Positions 45,355 to 54,700 are shown, counted from the first letter of the stretch. The stretch is DNA of 64,000 nucleotides from Bog-473 sp963726005 (GCA_963726005.1 CAVSAT010000002.1:558001-622000); one strand, 5' to 3'. Program-made: numbers and translations. Notes: generated from the sequence alone by a model not told the origin.

Positions 45355-46095
45355 TCAGGTGGCGATGGAGATCCCGCCGTCGACGACCACGACCTGGCCG
45401 GTCACATAGGCGGCGCGGGCCAGCGCCAGGATCACCTCTGCCACGTCGGACGGCTGCCCGGAGCGTTTGAGCGGTGCCACCAGCCTCACCCCTTCGCGGA
45501 CCGCGTCCCAGTCTGCGGTCCAGGGCGTGTCGACGAGTCCGGGCGCCACGGCGTTGACACGCACCTCGGGCCCGACCACCTTGGCCAGGAGGGCCGTCAT
45601 GTGATTGAGGGCCGCCTTGCTCGCCGCGTACGGGATGGACGAGCCCATGGGCCGGACGCCCGCCACGGAGGCGACGTTGACGACCGACCCGTGTGCCGCC
45701 CGCAAGGCCGGGAGTGCAGCGACCGTCATGGCCCAGGTCGCGAACACGTTGACCTCGAAGATGCGCCGCCACACGTCCACGGTCGCCGCCTCCACGTCGT
45801 GGTGCGGGATCACGGCGGTGGTCCCGGCATTGTTCACGAGGGTATCGAGGCGACCCCAACGCTCGAGGGCGGCCTGCACGAGGTGCCCGGGGACCTCCGG
45901 CTCCGTGATGTCGCCCTGGACGTAGAGCGCATCGGGCAGCGAGGCGGCGACCTCCTCGCCGTCGGTGACCGAGCGCGACGAGTTGACGAGGACGGCCGCA
46001 CCCGCCGCCGCGAAGGCGCGGGCGGTCGCGGCGCCGATCCCGCTGGACGAGCCGGTCACCGCGACCACCTGCCCGTCGAGTGGTGCATCGCTCAT
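45355..46095 (-). CDS. Short-chain dehydrogenase/reductase (SDR)
   Basis: 246 residues, classical SDR: T-G-S-S-S-G-I-G near residue 15, N-N-A-G near 88, catalytic Ser in N-V-A-S-V-A-G, Y-A-A-S-K near 155, and terminal V-V-V-D-G-G. It oxidises or reduces an alcohol/carbonyl with NAD(P). The ATG lies 47 bases after the start-proximal gene's neighbour stop of the aldose epimerase pair reading the same way. The substrate is unknown. Confidence 0.88.
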   Translation of the reverse strand: MSDAPLDGQVVAVTGSSSGIGAATARAFAAAGAAVLVNSSRSVTDGEEVAASLPDALYVQGDITEPEVPGHLVQAALERWGRLDTLVNNAGTTAVIPHHDVEAATVDVWRRIFEVNVFATWAMTVAALPALRAAHGSVVNVASVAGVRPMGSSIPYAASKAALNHMTALLAKVVGPEVRVNAVAPGLVDTPWTADWDAVREGVRLVAPLKRSGQPSDVAEVILALARAAYVTGQVVVVDGGISIAT

Positions 46096-46102
46096 GGCCG
46101 AG

Positions 46103-47047
46103 TCATCTGGGGACGATCCCCCAGCGGGCGGCCCATTCCTGCCCGGGCTCGAGGTCGATGACGTCCTTGCCGGTGCGCAGCGCGTTGGGGGGACAGGTCA
46201 TGGGCTCAATGGCGACGGCGTGCCGCCGCCGTTGCACCTCCTGCAATGTGTCGCCGGTGTAGACCATCAGGTAGGGGAACCCGGGGTCCACCCACAACGT
46301 GGCCCCGGCGGCCCCGGCGGGGGCATCGAGCGTGGCCCGGGCCTTGCCGTCGGCGTCGCGCTCGAGGGTGGTGTAGGCCGTGTCGAGCACGGCGGGCCCG
46401 ATGAAGCGCGACATCGTGAAGTCGCGCTCGGTGCCCTCGACGGGCGTGATCGCCCCGGTCGGAAGCCCGCGGTCGTCGACATCAACGGTGTGGTGGGCCG
46501 GCAGGTGCAGGATGGCGCCGTCGACCGTCTCGGGCCCGGCGGTCAGGTAGGGGTGGAAGCCGAGTCCGAACGGGATCGGCCCCTCGTCGAGCGACTGTGC
46601 CGTCGTCGTCACGGTCAGCCCGTCTCGTCCGACGTGGTACTCGAGCTCGAGCAGTAAGGAGAACGGGTAGCCGGGCGACGGGTGGAGCTGGAGCCGGAGG
46701 GAGAGCTGGTTCTGGTGCCGGGTCTGGAGCGTCCAGGGCAGCCACCGCACGAGCCCGTGGATCGCGTTGCGGCGCTCGGGCTCGTCGAGGGCGGCCTGGG
46801 CCCGCACCCCGTTGAACTCGTAGCGACCGTCAGCGAGCCGGTTGGGCCATGGGGCGAGCACCTGGCCACGGCCCGAATGGGACCATTCGTCGGCGCCGAA
46901 GCCGTCGATGACCTGGGTGTCGCCCACCGAATAGGCCCGGAGCGTGGCTCCGACCTCGCAGACGATGACCTCCTGGCGACCGTGCCCGATGCGCCACTGC
47001 TGCCCGGTCGGTGAGGCGACGGAGATCCTGGGCGTGCGGGCGGGCAT
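46103..47047 (-). CDS. Aldose 1-epimerase-family protein
   Basis: 314 residues from ATG 47047. It has the galactose-mutarotase pattern: N-R-L-A-D-G-R-Y-E-F near residue 68, N-A-I-H-G-L-V-R with the first catalytic histidine near 92, G-F-H-P-Y-L with the second near 163, and a late glutamate in A-I-E-P. It interconverts alpha and beta anomers of a sugar. The stop is 7 bases before the SDR ATG, so they are probably one transcript. Confidence 0.85.
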   Translation of the reverse strand: MPARTPRISVASPTGQQWRIGHGRQEVIVCEVGATLRAYSVGDTQVIDGFGADEWSHSGRGQVLAPWPNRLADGRYEFNGVRAQAALDEPERRNAIHGLVRWLPWTLQTRHQNQLSLRLQLHPSPGYPFSLLLELEYHVGRDGLTVTTTAQSLDEGPIPFGLGFHPYLTAGPETVDGAILHLPAHHTVDVDDRGLPTGAITPVEGTERDFTMSRFIGPAVLDTAYTTLERDADGKARATLDAPAGAAGATLWVDPGFPYLMVYTGDTLQEVQRRRHAVAIEPMTCPPNALRTGKDVIDLEPGQEWAARWGIVPR

Positions 47048-47174
47048 TGCGAATGAATTGAAGCAGACCAGGGCCCGGACAGGGGTGAGGGGGACGATCC
47101 CGGCGGCGGTGAAGCCCCGGTAACCGGGTTCCGAACGTCGCGTGACAGCCCCTGGCGCCCGGGCCGGGGGCCGG

Positions 47175-47180
47175 TAGGGT
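47175..47180 (+). promoter_or_regulatory. -10 box TAGGGT, predicted leaderless promoter of surE
   Basis: TAGGGT ends 8 bases before GTG 47189, the same box and spacing as at 6826. Confidence 0.6.
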
Positions 47181-47188
47181 GAAGGCAC

Positions 47189-48121
47189 GTGAGACTTCTC
47201 GTCACCAACGACGACGGGGTGACGGCGCCGGGGTTGGCGGCGCTGACGAGGGCACTCATCGCCTGGGCCGAGGGCGCCGGCACCGACGGGCCCGGGGCCC
47301 CGCACGAGGTCATCGTGGTGGCCCCCAGCTCGAACTACAGCGGGGCGGGCGCCGCCGTGGGCTCGGTGACGGACCGGACCACCATCGGCTACCAACGCGC
47401 GTACGTCGAGGGCGCCGAGGGTGTGGAGGCCTACGGGCTCGATGCATCGCCGGCGCTGTCAGTGATCGCAGGCGCACTGGGTGCCGTCGGGCCCAAGCCG
47501 GACCTTGTCCTCTCGGGCATCAACCACGGCGTCAACGTGGGCCGCTCGGTGCTCCACTCGGGCACGGTGGGCGCGGCGTTGACCGCCAGCCAGCTGGGGA
47601 TCAGCGCATTGGCGGTCTCCCTGCGGGCAGGAGATGAGCCGCATCCGTGGGAGTCGGCGGCCGACCTGGCGGTGGCGCTCCTGCCGATGCTCGTCGAGGC
47701 TCCCGTGCGGACGGTACTGAACCTCAACGTGCCGCACCTGCCACTGGACGACATCCGTGGTGTGCGCTGGGCCCGGGTGAGCGGGGCCGGGTTGATCAAA
47801 TCGGCCCGGGGCACCGGTTCGTGGGAGGCGCCGAACCGCGAGGAGATCGAGGGCCCGGCTGCGGCCGAAGCGGCGCGATCGGTCATGGAGGGTGAGCCCG
47901 AGGAGAAGGGCGAGATCGTGCTCACCGTGGGGTCCCCCTTCCCCCACTCGGGCGACCTGGGCCTGGCTGACGCCGGGGCGGAGGACGCAACCCTTGTCGC
48001 CCAGGGCTACGCCGCCCTCACCGCTCTGCGGGGACCGCGGGCGGAGGAGGACCCCGAGCTCCTGGCCCAGCTCGATGCCGAGCTGGGCCCCGCGTTTGCG
48101 GGTTTCGGCTTCGCAGGCTGA
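47189..48121 (+). CDS. surE: 5'/3'-nucleotidase SurE
   Basis: 310 residues. The metal site starts with V-T-N-D-D-G at residues 5-10; A-P-S-S-N-Y-S-G-A-G near 51 and L-S-G-I-N-H-G-V-N-V-G near 109 complete the SurE active site. It dephosphorylates nucleoside monophosphates in stationary-phase survival. The protein is about 50 residues longer than E. coli SurE. Confidence 0.92.
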   Translation: MRLLVTNDDGVTAPGLAALTRALIAWAEGAGTDGPGAPHEVIVVAPSSNYSGAGAAVGSVTDRTTIGYQRAYVEGAEGVEAYGLDASPALSVIAGALGAVGPKPDLVLSGINHGVNVGRSVLHSGTVGAALTASQLGISALAVSLRAGDEPHPWESAADLAVALLPMLVEAPVRTVLNLNVPHLPLDDIRGVRWARVSGAGLIKSARGTGSWEAPNREEIEGPAAAEAARSVMEGEPEEKGEIVLTVGSPFPHSGDLGLADAGAEDATLVAQGYAALTALRGPRAEEDPELLAQLDAELGPAFAGFGFAG

Positions 48122-48179
48122 ACCGGCGGCGCGCGGCGCGCGGCGCCTCGGTCGCCTGCCGGCCCGGGGCGACCCAGCC

Positions 48180-48599
48180 TCAGTCGTCCTCCCCGGGGCG
48201 CCGCCGCTGCCTCTTCGTCTCCGCGCGCCGCCGCTTGCCCTCCATGCGGCGCGCCTGGGAGCTCCTGGTCGGCCGCGTGGGCGTCCGGGCCGGCTGCACC
48301 CGCAGGCCGGCATCGAGCTTGGTCGCGAGACGCGCCAGCGCGAGCTCCCGGTTGCGCGCCTGGGAACGAGACTCCGAGGCGCTTGCTCGCACGACCGGCC
48401 CCAACCTCTGGAGGAGCCTCGCCCGCTGGCGCGGGCCGAGTGTCGGCGACGCCCCAACGTCGAATTGCACCTCGACCCGGCTGAGCGTGCGGTTGGCGTG
48501 CTGGCCACCGGGCCCGCCCGACGTGGTCGCGCGCCAGGAGATCTCCGAGAGCGGCAGGTCAAGCCCGCGGTGCACGTGCAGCGTCTCCTCGGCGGCCAC
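48180..48599 (-). CDS. arfB: Alternative ribosome-rescue factor ArfB (YaeJ-like peptidyl-tRNA hydrolase)
   Basis: 139 residues from GTG 48599. The catalytic G-G-Q is in S-G-G-P-G-G-Q-H-A-N-R near residue 30, followed by the class I release-factor fold (V-E-V-Q-F-D-V). A basic C-terminal tail (K-R-R-R-A-E-T-K-R-Q-R-R-R) is the segment that enters the empty mRNA channel of stalled ribosomes. TACGCT 6 bases upstream suggests a leaderless mRNA. Confidence 0.88.
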   Translation of the reverse strand: MAAEETLHVHRGLDLPLSEISWRATTSGGPGGQHANRTLSRVEVQFDVGASPTLGPRQRARLLQRLGPVVRASASESRSQARNRELALARLATKLDAGLRVQPARTPTRPTRSSQARRMEGKRRRAETKRQRRRPGEDD

Positions 48600-48605
48600 A
48601 CGACG

Positions 48606-48629
48606 AGCGTAGGAGGAGCCGGGTACGCT
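48606..48629. promoter_or_regulatory. Divergent TACGCT -10 boxes for arfB and the aldo/keto reductase
   Basis: TACGCT occurs on the minus strand (48611-48606), 6 bases before GTG 48599, and on the plus strand (48624-48629), 8 bases before ATG 48638. The identical boxes are 12 bases apart, so the two polymerases should exclude each other. Confidence 0.6.
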
Positions 48630-48637
48630 CCGGGGCC

Positions 48638-49636
48638 ATGGACTACCGATACCTCGGACGCTCTGGCATGCTCGTCTCCGCCCTCTCCTACGGAAACTGG
48701 ATCACCCACGGGAGCCAGATTGAGGAAGAGACCGCTGCGGCCTGCGTGAGAGCCGCGCTCGATGAGGGGATCACCACCTTCGACACCGCTGACGTCTACG
48801 CCATGGGGCGGGCCGAGTCGGTGCTGGGCCGTGCCCTCAAGGGCGTCCGGCGCGACACCATCGAGATCTTCACCAAGGTGTACTGGCCCACCGGCCCCAA
48901 CCCGAACAACCGCGGACTCTCGCGCAAGCACATCATGGAGTCACTTCATGCCTCGCTGGAGCGGTTGCAGACCGACCACGTCGACCTGCTACAGGCGCAC
49001 CGGTTCGACTACGAGGCCCCGCTGGAGGAGACGATGCGGGCTTTCGACGACCTCGTCCGCCAGGGCAAGGTGCACTACGTCGGCGTCTCGGAATGGACGG
49101 CGACGCAGATTGAGGACGCGTTGCGCCTGGCCGACGAAATGGGCTTCGATCGCATCGTCTCCAACCAGCCCCAGTACTCCCTGATCTGGCGCGTCATCGA
49201 AGCCGAGGTCGTTCCGATGAGCCAGAAGGAGGGAGTCGGCCAAATCGTGTGGTCGCCGTTGGCTCAGGGCATCCTGAGCGGCAAATACCTTCCCGGCGCG
49301 TCCGGGCCTCCCGAGGGCTCGCGGGCGGTGGGACCGGAGGGCGGGGAGATGAGCTGGCTCCTGCGCGACGAGGTGCTCGAGCCGGTGCAGGCGTACGCGG
49401 CCCTGTGCCGGGAGGCCGGCTACACGCCAGCGGCGGTGGCGTTGGCGTGGGTGCTCCAGAACCAGAACGTAAGCAGCGCCATTGTGGGGGCCAGCCGACC
49501 GGAACAGATCGCCGAGAATGTCAAGGCGCTTGACATCGTGCTCGAGCCCGATTTCGTCGAGGCGATTGAGAAAGCGCTCGAACCGGCCACCCTGTTCGAC
49601 CCGGGTTTCACGCTCAGCCCCGAGCGCCGGCCCTGA
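48638..49636 (+). CDS. Aldo/keto reductase (Kv-beta-like)
   Basis: 332 residues. The AKR fold shows R-Y-L-G-R-S-G-M-L-V-S near the start, F-D-T-A-D-V-Y near residue 46 (catalytic Asp and Tyr), L-Q-A-H-R-F-D near 112, and a C-terminal NADPH loop (V-G-A-S-R-P-E-Q-I-A-E-N) near 286. It reduces carbonyls with NADPH. The architecture matches the voltage-channel beta-subunit-like AKR branch common in actinobacteria. Confidence 0.88.
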   Translation: MDYRYLGRSGMLVSALSYGNWITHGSQIEEETAAACVRAALDEGITTFDTADVYAMGRAESVLGRALKGVRRDTIEIFTKVYWPTGPNPNNRGLSRKHIMESLHASLERLQTDHVDLLQAHRFDYEAPLEETMRAFDDLVRQGKVHYVGVSEWTATQIEDALRLADEMGFDRIVSNQPQYSLIWRVIEAEVVPMSQKEGVGQIVWSPLAQGILSGKYLPGASGPPEGSRAVGPEGGEMSWLLRDEVLEPVQAYAALCREAGYTPAAVALAWVLQNQNVSSAIVGASRPEQIAENVKALDIVLEPDFVEAIEKALEPATLFDPGFTLSPERRP

Positions 49637-49660
49637 CGGCGGTGGTGCGTCCCTCCAGGG

Positions 49661-50128
49661 TCAGCCGGCGGCGCCGAAACGCGAGGTGAACGAGCGCACC
49701 TGGAGGGTCGAGTGGGTGCGATGCTCCTCGAAAACCCGGGTATAGCCCGTGTGTGCGATGCGCCACCCCTCCCCCGTCAGCCGGTAACGGTCGTTATAGA
49801 AGGCGGAACCGGCGATCTCGATGTCGGCGCCAGGCACGATGACCCTGTCCTGGAGGTACCAGGTGCCGTCGGCGGTTGCGTCAGAGGTGAAGGTGATCTC
49901 CGGGTGGTGACCGTGGTGCTCCGTGACGATGCCGGTGTCGCCCAGCACGGACGAGAGCCACGACACGATCGCCGTGCGCCCCTCGAGCACGGTCTTGCCG
50001 TCCTCGTACGAGGAGGTGGCGTCCTCGGTCAGCAGTGCGCCGAGCTCTTCGAACTGCTTGAGGTCCAGCGTGCGGAAGTACGCGTACTTGAGGCGACGTA
50101 TCGCCTCGAGCTCGGCCGCCGTGTCCAT
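49661..50128 (-). CDS. SnoaL-like (NTF2-fold) protein
   Basis: 155 residues from ATG 50128 with AAAGGGG 8 bases upstream. A cone-shaped NTF2 fold is suggested by A-I-R-R-L-K-Y-A-Y-F-R-T-L-D near residue 10, F-E-E-L-G-A-L-L-T-E-D-A, and Y-N-D-R-Y-R-L-T-G-E-G-W-R-I near 115. Relatives include ring-cyclases, dehydratases and ketosteroid-isomerase-like enzymes. The substrate is unknown. Confidence 0.8.
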   Translation of the reverse strand: MDTAAELEAIRRLKYAYFRTLDLKQFEELGALLTEDATSSYEDGKTVLEGRTAIVSWLSSVLGDTGIVTEHHGHHPEITFTSDATADGTWYLQDRVIVPGADIEIAGSAFYNDRYRLTGEGWRIAHTGYTRVFEEHRTHSTLQVRSFTSRFGAAG

Positions 50129-50222
50129 GTGCGCACCCCTTTCGGTCGGGCCGCGATGGCCCCGGCCAGGGTACTTCGGGCGGACTTGGCGGTCGGCCCG
50201 GGTGGGGACCAGCATCTTGGGC

Positions 50223-50645
50223 GTGCCCACGGCGAAGCAGCGCCAGCGAATTGCCGCCTACGGCGTGTGCAGGGACGCCGAGGGACGCCTGCTGCTGGCC
50301 CGGGCCTCCCCCGCGCTCAACATGCGCGGGCGCTGGTTCCTGCCGGGAGGCGGCGTCCAACACGGCGAGAGCCCGCCGGACTCGCTGCGACGGGAGATCG
50401 AAGAGGAGTCGGGGCTGACCGTGTCACTCGGACCGCTGCTCGACGTGCTCTCGGACGTGCGGACGATCCCTGACGGCACGAGCCTGCACACCGTCCGGCT
50501 GATCTACCGGGTCGACTCTTGGGAAGGGACCCTGCGACCCGAGGTCGACGGCACCACCGACGCGATCGGGTGGTTCACGCCCGAAGAGGTGCGGGACATG
50601 CCCCTCGCCCTGTATGTCCAGACGGTCATGGACCGCGCGCTGTGA
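50223..50645 (+). CDS. NUDIX hydrolase
   Basis: 140 residues from GTG 50223. The NUDIX box is complete: G-G-G-V-Q-H-G-E-S near residue 42 and R-R-E-I-E-E-E-S-G-L about 15 residues on. It hydrolyses a nucleoside diphosphate linked to another moiety. The TGA overlaps the GTG of the NADH dehydrogenase (GTGA), so translation is coupled; NADH or an oxidised nucleotide is an appealing but unproven substrate. Confidence 0.85.
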   Translation: MPTAKQRQRIAAYGVCRDAEGRLLLARASPALNMRGRWFLPGGGVQHGESPPDSLRREIEEESGLTVSLGPLLDVLSDVRTIPDGTSLHTVRLIYRVDSWEGTLRPEVDGTTDAIGWFTPEEVRDMPLALYVQTVMDRAL

Positions 50646-51962
50646 CCGTGGTCGACGGCGACGGCTCGCGGCACCATGTCGTGATCATCGGGTGCGGCTT
50701 CGGTGGTCTCTTTGCTGCTCGTGCGCTCAAACGTGCGCCGGTGCGGGTCACGCTCATCGACCGCACGAACCATCACCTCTTCCAACCCCTGCTGTACCAG
50801 GTGGCGACCGGCATCCTCTCGGAGGGACAGATCGCCCCCGCCATCCGCGACGTGCTGCGGAACCACAAGTCCCTGCGCGTCGTCCTGGCCGAGGTGGAGA
50901 ACATCGACGTCGACGCCCGCCGGATCAGCGCAAACGAGTTCGGCCGGTCGCTGACGATCGGCTACGACAGTCTCATCGTCGCCGGCGGCTCCACGACCTC
51001 GTATTTCGGGCACGACGAATTCCGCACCGCGGCGTCGGGCATGAAGTCCCTCGACGACGCTCTGGCGCTGCGGGGCCAGATCTTCGGGGCCTTCGAGCTG
51101 GCCGAGGCAGAGCCAGATGCCGAAGCCCGACGGCGCCTGATGACCTTCGTCGTGGTCGGGGGTGGCCCGACCGGAGTCGAGATGGCAGGCCAGCTCAAGG
51201 AGCTCTCGCGGCGGGCGTTGCACCGGAACTATCGAGTCATCGACCCCCGCGACGCGCGGGTGGTCCTGGTCGAGGGCGTCGACCGGCTCGTGGGCTCCAT
51301 GGGGCCGCGCCTCTCGCGCCTCACGGCGCGCGACCTCACCCGCATGGGGGTCGAGATCCATCTGAACGCCCTGGTGACCAACATGGACGACGACGGGGTC
51401 GAGATCTCCAACACAAGACGGCGATACAGAGCGGATCCCGACGGCGACCAAGGTCTGGGCCGCCGGGACCCGCGCCTCGGGACTCGGGTCCGCGCTCGCC
51501 GACGCCGCCGGCGCACCCGTCGACAAGGCGGGCCGGGTCCTGGTCGAGCCGGATTGCTCCGTCCCTGGGCATCCGGAGATCTTCGTCGTGGGCGACCTGA
51601 TGGCGCTCGACGACCTTCCGGGCGTGGCGGAGGTCGCCATGCAGTCCGGGGTCCACGCGGCGCACACCATCGTGCGCCGACTCAAGGGTAGAGAACCCAA
51701 GCGGTTCCGCTACCGCGACCTCGGGACGCTGGCCGTGATCTCACGCTTCCGGGCCGTCGCCAAGGTCGGCCCTCTGCGGGTGGGCGGGTTCGTCGGATGG
51801 CTGCTCTGGCTCGTCGTGCACATCACCTTCCTGACCGGCTTCAAGAACCGCTTCGGCGCGCTCACCCGCTGGGCGGTCAGCTTCGTCGGGCGGGGGCGCT
51901 ACGAGCGGGCGCTGACCGGGCGCTGGGTGGCCCGGGCGGAGCAGGCCAAAGAAACTGCCTAA
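50642..51962 (+). CDS. Type II NADH:quinone dehydrogenase-like flavoprotein, one-base frameshift
   Basis: About 440 residues when repaired. The FAD motif V-I-I-G-C-G-F-G-G-L-F-A is at residue 14 and F-Q-P-L-L-Y-Q-V-A-T-G near 45. The NADH motif V-V-V-G-G-G-P-T-G-V-E-M is near 170. After V-E-I-S-N the frame shifts; the continuation reads D-G-D-T-E-R-I-P-T-A-T-K-V-W-A-A-G, then F-V-V-G-D-L and a C-terminal membrane-binding helix (V-G-W-L-L-W-L-V-V-H-I-T-F). One surplus base near 51408-51418 explains it. It passes electrons from NADH to quinone without proton pumping. Confidence 0.88.
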
Positions 51963-51998
51963 GGTTCCGGACTGGACACGAACCAATCGGGGGGACCC

Positions 51999-53249
51999 AT
52001 GCCCATCAACGTGACGCCCATCGCCGGGCTGAGTGACGACATCAACGACATCCGGATCCGCACGGCGCGCATCGTCAACGAGTGGATCTTGCCCAACGAG
52101 TCCATGTTGTGGCACGCCCGCGGGAGCAACGTGACCGAGGCCGAGCGCGCCGAGGCCAGGGCGCTGCGGCAGCAGATCCAGGACAAGGTGAAGGCAGAGG
52201 GGCTGTGGGCACCTCACCTGCCCCCCGAGTACGGCGGCATGGGCATCGACTTCATGGCCCACGCCTACATGAACGAGATCCTCGCGTACGCCGTCGGCGC
52301 GGCCTCGCTGTTCGGCGTCGTCGCGCCCAACTCGGGCAACCAGACGATCCTGGTCAAGTACGGGACGGAGGAGCAGAAGAAGAAGTGGCTGCTTCCGCTG
52401 GTCGAGGGCACGATGCAGTCCGGCTTCTCCATGACCGAACCCGAGAATGCCGGCTCCGATCCGCGCTCGATTCAGACCACGGCCATCCGCGAGGGCGACG
52501 AGTGGGTCATCAACGGGCACAAGTGGTTCACCTCCAACGGGCTGGCGGCGGACTTCTTCATCGTCATGTGCCGAGCGAAGGAGTCCAAGGACGACGAGGG
52601 GCCGGGGCGCATGGTCCAGATCATCGTGCCGACCTCGAACCCGGGCGTCATCATCGAGCGCGGTATCGGGATCTGGGGCAGCTCGAAGTCGGATCACTGC
52701 GAGGTGCGGTACGACCACGTCCGCGTCCCGGCGGAGAACCTGCTCGGTCAGGTCGGCGACGGCCACCGCGCTGCTCAGGACCGCCTCGGCGCCGGCCGGA
52801 TCTTCCACTGCATGAATTCCGTGGGCCAGATGTGGCGCGCCTTCGACCTGATGATCGAGCGCCTATTGACCCGCGAGGTGCACGGTGGCCTCCTCAAGGA
52901 CAAGCAGTTCATGCAGGGCTTCGTCGCCGACAGTTACATGGACCTCCAGGCCGCTCGCCTGATGACGATCCACGCCGCGGAGAAGGTGGACAAGGGCGAC
53001 CCGCAGGCGCGCACCGAGATCAGTGCGATCAAGGTCTTCGTTCCGGCTGCCTACAGCCGCGTCGTCGACCGGGCCATCCAGGTCTGGGGTGCGGCCGGGG
53101 TCACCAGTGACCTGCCGCTCGCCCAGATGTATCTCGGTGCCCGCACACTGCGCCTGGCCGACGGCCCCGACGAGGTGCACCGCATCCTCATCGCCAAGAA
53201 CGTGCTGCACCACTACGAGAACGGTGGCAGCTGGGACTTTGCCGGGTGA
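51999..53249 (+). CDS. Acyl-CoA dehydrogenase (ACAD10/11-like)
   Basis: 416 residues from ATG 51999 with GGGGGA close upstream. It has P-P-E-Y-G-G-M-G near residue 74, the FAD region M-T-E-P-E-N-A-G-S-D near 145, W-V-I-N-G-H-K-W-F-T-S-N-G near 168, R-I-F-H-C-M-N near 267 and Q-V-W-G-A-A-G-V near 362, the pattern of ACAD10/11-type dehydrogenases, which can act on hydroxylated or branched acyl-CoAs. The PECR-like SDR follows 4 bases after its stop. Confidence 0.9.
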   Translation: MPINVTPIAGLSDDINDIRIRTARIVNEWILPNESMLWHARGSNVTEAERAEARALRQQIQDKVKAEGLWAPHLPPEYGGMGIDFMAHAYMNEILAYAVGAASLFGVVAPNSGNQTILVKYGTEEQKKKWLLPLVEGTMQSGFSMTEPENAGSDPRSIQTTAIREGDEWVINGHKWFTSNGLAADFFIVMCRAKESKDDEGPGRMVQIIVPTSNPGVIIERGIGIWGSSKSDHCEVRYDHVRVPAENLLGQVGDGHRAAQDRLGAGRIFHCMNSVGQMWRAFDLMIERLLTREVHGGLLKDKQFMQGFVADSYMDLQAARLMTIHAAEKVDKGDPQARTEISAIKVFVPAAYSRVVDRAIQVWGAAGVTSDLPLAQMYLGARTLRLADGPDEVHRILIAKNVLHHYENGGSWDFAG

Positions 53250-53253
53250 GCCC

Positions 53254-54099
53254 ATGACCTGGACCGCAGGCCCGGCGGTCTCCGTCTTCGCCGACCAAGT
53301 GTTCGAAAAGCGAGTGGCCGTCATCACTGGCGGAGGCTCGGGGCTCGGGCGCGAGGTGGCCCACGCGTTCGCCCGCCTCGGCGGGCACGCCGTCGTCGCA
53401 GGGCGGACGGAGGCCCGGCTCGACGAGGTCGCAGCCTCCATCCGGTCGGCCGGTGGGAGGTGCCTGGCCGTGCCCACGGACATTCGCAAGCCCGAGCAGG
53501 TGGACTCGCTGTGCGACACGGTCTACGAGCGCTTCGGGCAGGTCGACTTCCTCGTCAACAACGCAGGCGGCCAGTTCCCCGCCCTGCCGAGCACGATCTC
53601 CGACAACGGGTGGCGCGCCGTGGTGGACCTCAACCTCAACGGGACCTGGAACATGACGAGTCGCTTCATGGCACCCATGGCGGAGGCGGGGTTCGGCGCC
53701 ATCGTGAACGTGGTCCACACCTTCGCCCTTGAGCGGGGCGCGCCGATGTTCGTCCACTCCGGCGCGGCCCGGGCCGGCGTGGTGAACATGGTCAAGACCC
53801 TGGCGCCCTACCTCATGCGGCGCGGCGTCACCATCAATGCCTTCGCTCCCGGTATCTTCTCGACGCCGGGCATGGTGGAGGCCGAGCTGGCCACGATCGG
53901 ACGCACGGAGCGGGGCTTCACCGACGAGATGGTGGCCGAGGGGACGACCGTCCGCATGGGCACGGTCGACGAGATGGCGGCGATGGTCCTGTACCTCTGC
54001 TCGCCCGCCTCCCGCTACGTGTGCGGTGCCACCGTCATCGCCGACGGCGCGTCGATGCAGACCAATTGGGTCAACTTCTTCGACGACGGTGACATGTAG
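53254..54099 (+). CDS. SDR resembling peroxisomal trans-2-enoyl-CoA reductase (PECR)
   Basis: 281 residues. T-G-G-G-S-G-L-G near residue 24 binds NADPH and N-N-A-G follows near 106. In place of the classical Y-x3-K it reads H-S-G-A-A-R-A-G-V near 167, the variant seen in PECR and 2,4-dienoyl-CoA reductases. This suggests reduction of an enoyl-CoA rather than an alcohol. It follows the acyl-CoA dehydrogenase gene 4 bases after its stop, so the pair may act on successive acyl-CoA intermediates. Confidence 0.82.
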   Translation: MTWTAGPAVSVFADQVFEKRVAVITGGGSGLGREVAHAFARLGGHAVVAGRTEARLDEVAASIRSAGGRCLAVPTDIRKPEQVDSLCDTVYERFGQVDFLVNNAGGQFPALPSTISDNGWRAVVDLNLNGTWNMTSRFMAPMAEAGFGAIVNVVHTFALERGAPMFVHSGAARAGVVNMVKTLAPYLMRRGVTINAFAPGIFSTPGMVEAELATIGRTERGFTDEMVAEGTTVRMGTVDEMAAMVLYLCSPASRYVCGATVIADGASMQTNWVNFFDDGDM

Positions 54100-54142
54100 C
54101 AGGCACCCCTGAGGCAACCGGGAACCTCTCCCGCGGTTCGGG

Positions 54143-54694
54143 TCAGGGCTGAGCGCGCCAGCGAGCGTTGGCCTCCTCGAAGAGCCGGCGCGTGCGTTCG
54201 AAGTCACGCGGCCGCTCCTCGAAGGTCTCGAAGTCCCACTCGGAACGCTCCGCCCTGAAGAAGTCCCCGCCGTAGACGTGGAGGGCCACGGCGAACTCAC
54301 GACGGGAGTTGGCGACGGAGTGCACTACGTCGTCACCGAGGACGAGGACATCGCCCGCCGGGAGCTCCCGGCCGCCGGCAGGCTCGAGCCCTCCTGACAC
54401 CCGGCGGTAGAAGGCGTTGTCCTCCTGGCCCCCGTACATGCCGATGACCGCCCACATCCCGTGCTCGTGGGGGTTGAGCGCCATCCCGGGCGTCCAGGCT
54501 ACGTGGAGGACGGTCAGGTCGGCACGGTGGTACAGCGTGGTGATGCCGCCCGCGTCCACGGCTCCGAGCGCACCCTCGAGCGCTCGCGGATCCGCGACGA
54601 TCTCGTCGAGCACATCGCGCACCGCCAAGACGGGCGTGTGCTCGTTCAGCGCGCCCAGACAGCGAGCAACGATGTCGTCGACGACGAGCGGCAC
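54143..54694 (-). CDS. Cupin-type, cysteine-dioxygenase-like metalloprotein
   Basis: 183 residues from GTG 54694. The double-stranded beta-helix signature is N-P-H-E-H-G-M-W-A-V-I-G near residue 77, with a third histidine in D-V-V-H-S-V-A-N near 125, and L-H-V-Y-G-G-D-F after it. The arrangement matches cysteine-dioxygenase/cupin relatives that bind iron. Its substrate is unknown. TAACAT 6 bases upstream suggests a leaderless mRNA. Confidence 0.72.
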   Translation of the reverse strand: MPLVVDDIVARCLGALNEHTPVLAVRDVLDEIVADPRALEGALGAVDAGGITTLYHRADLTVLHVAWTPGMALNPHEHGMWAVIGMYGGQEDNAFYRRVSGGLEPAGGRELPAGDVLVLGDDVVHSVANSRREFAVALHVYGGDFFRAERSEWDFETFEERPRDFERTRRLFEEANARWRAQP

Positions 54695-54700
54695 GCTGTG

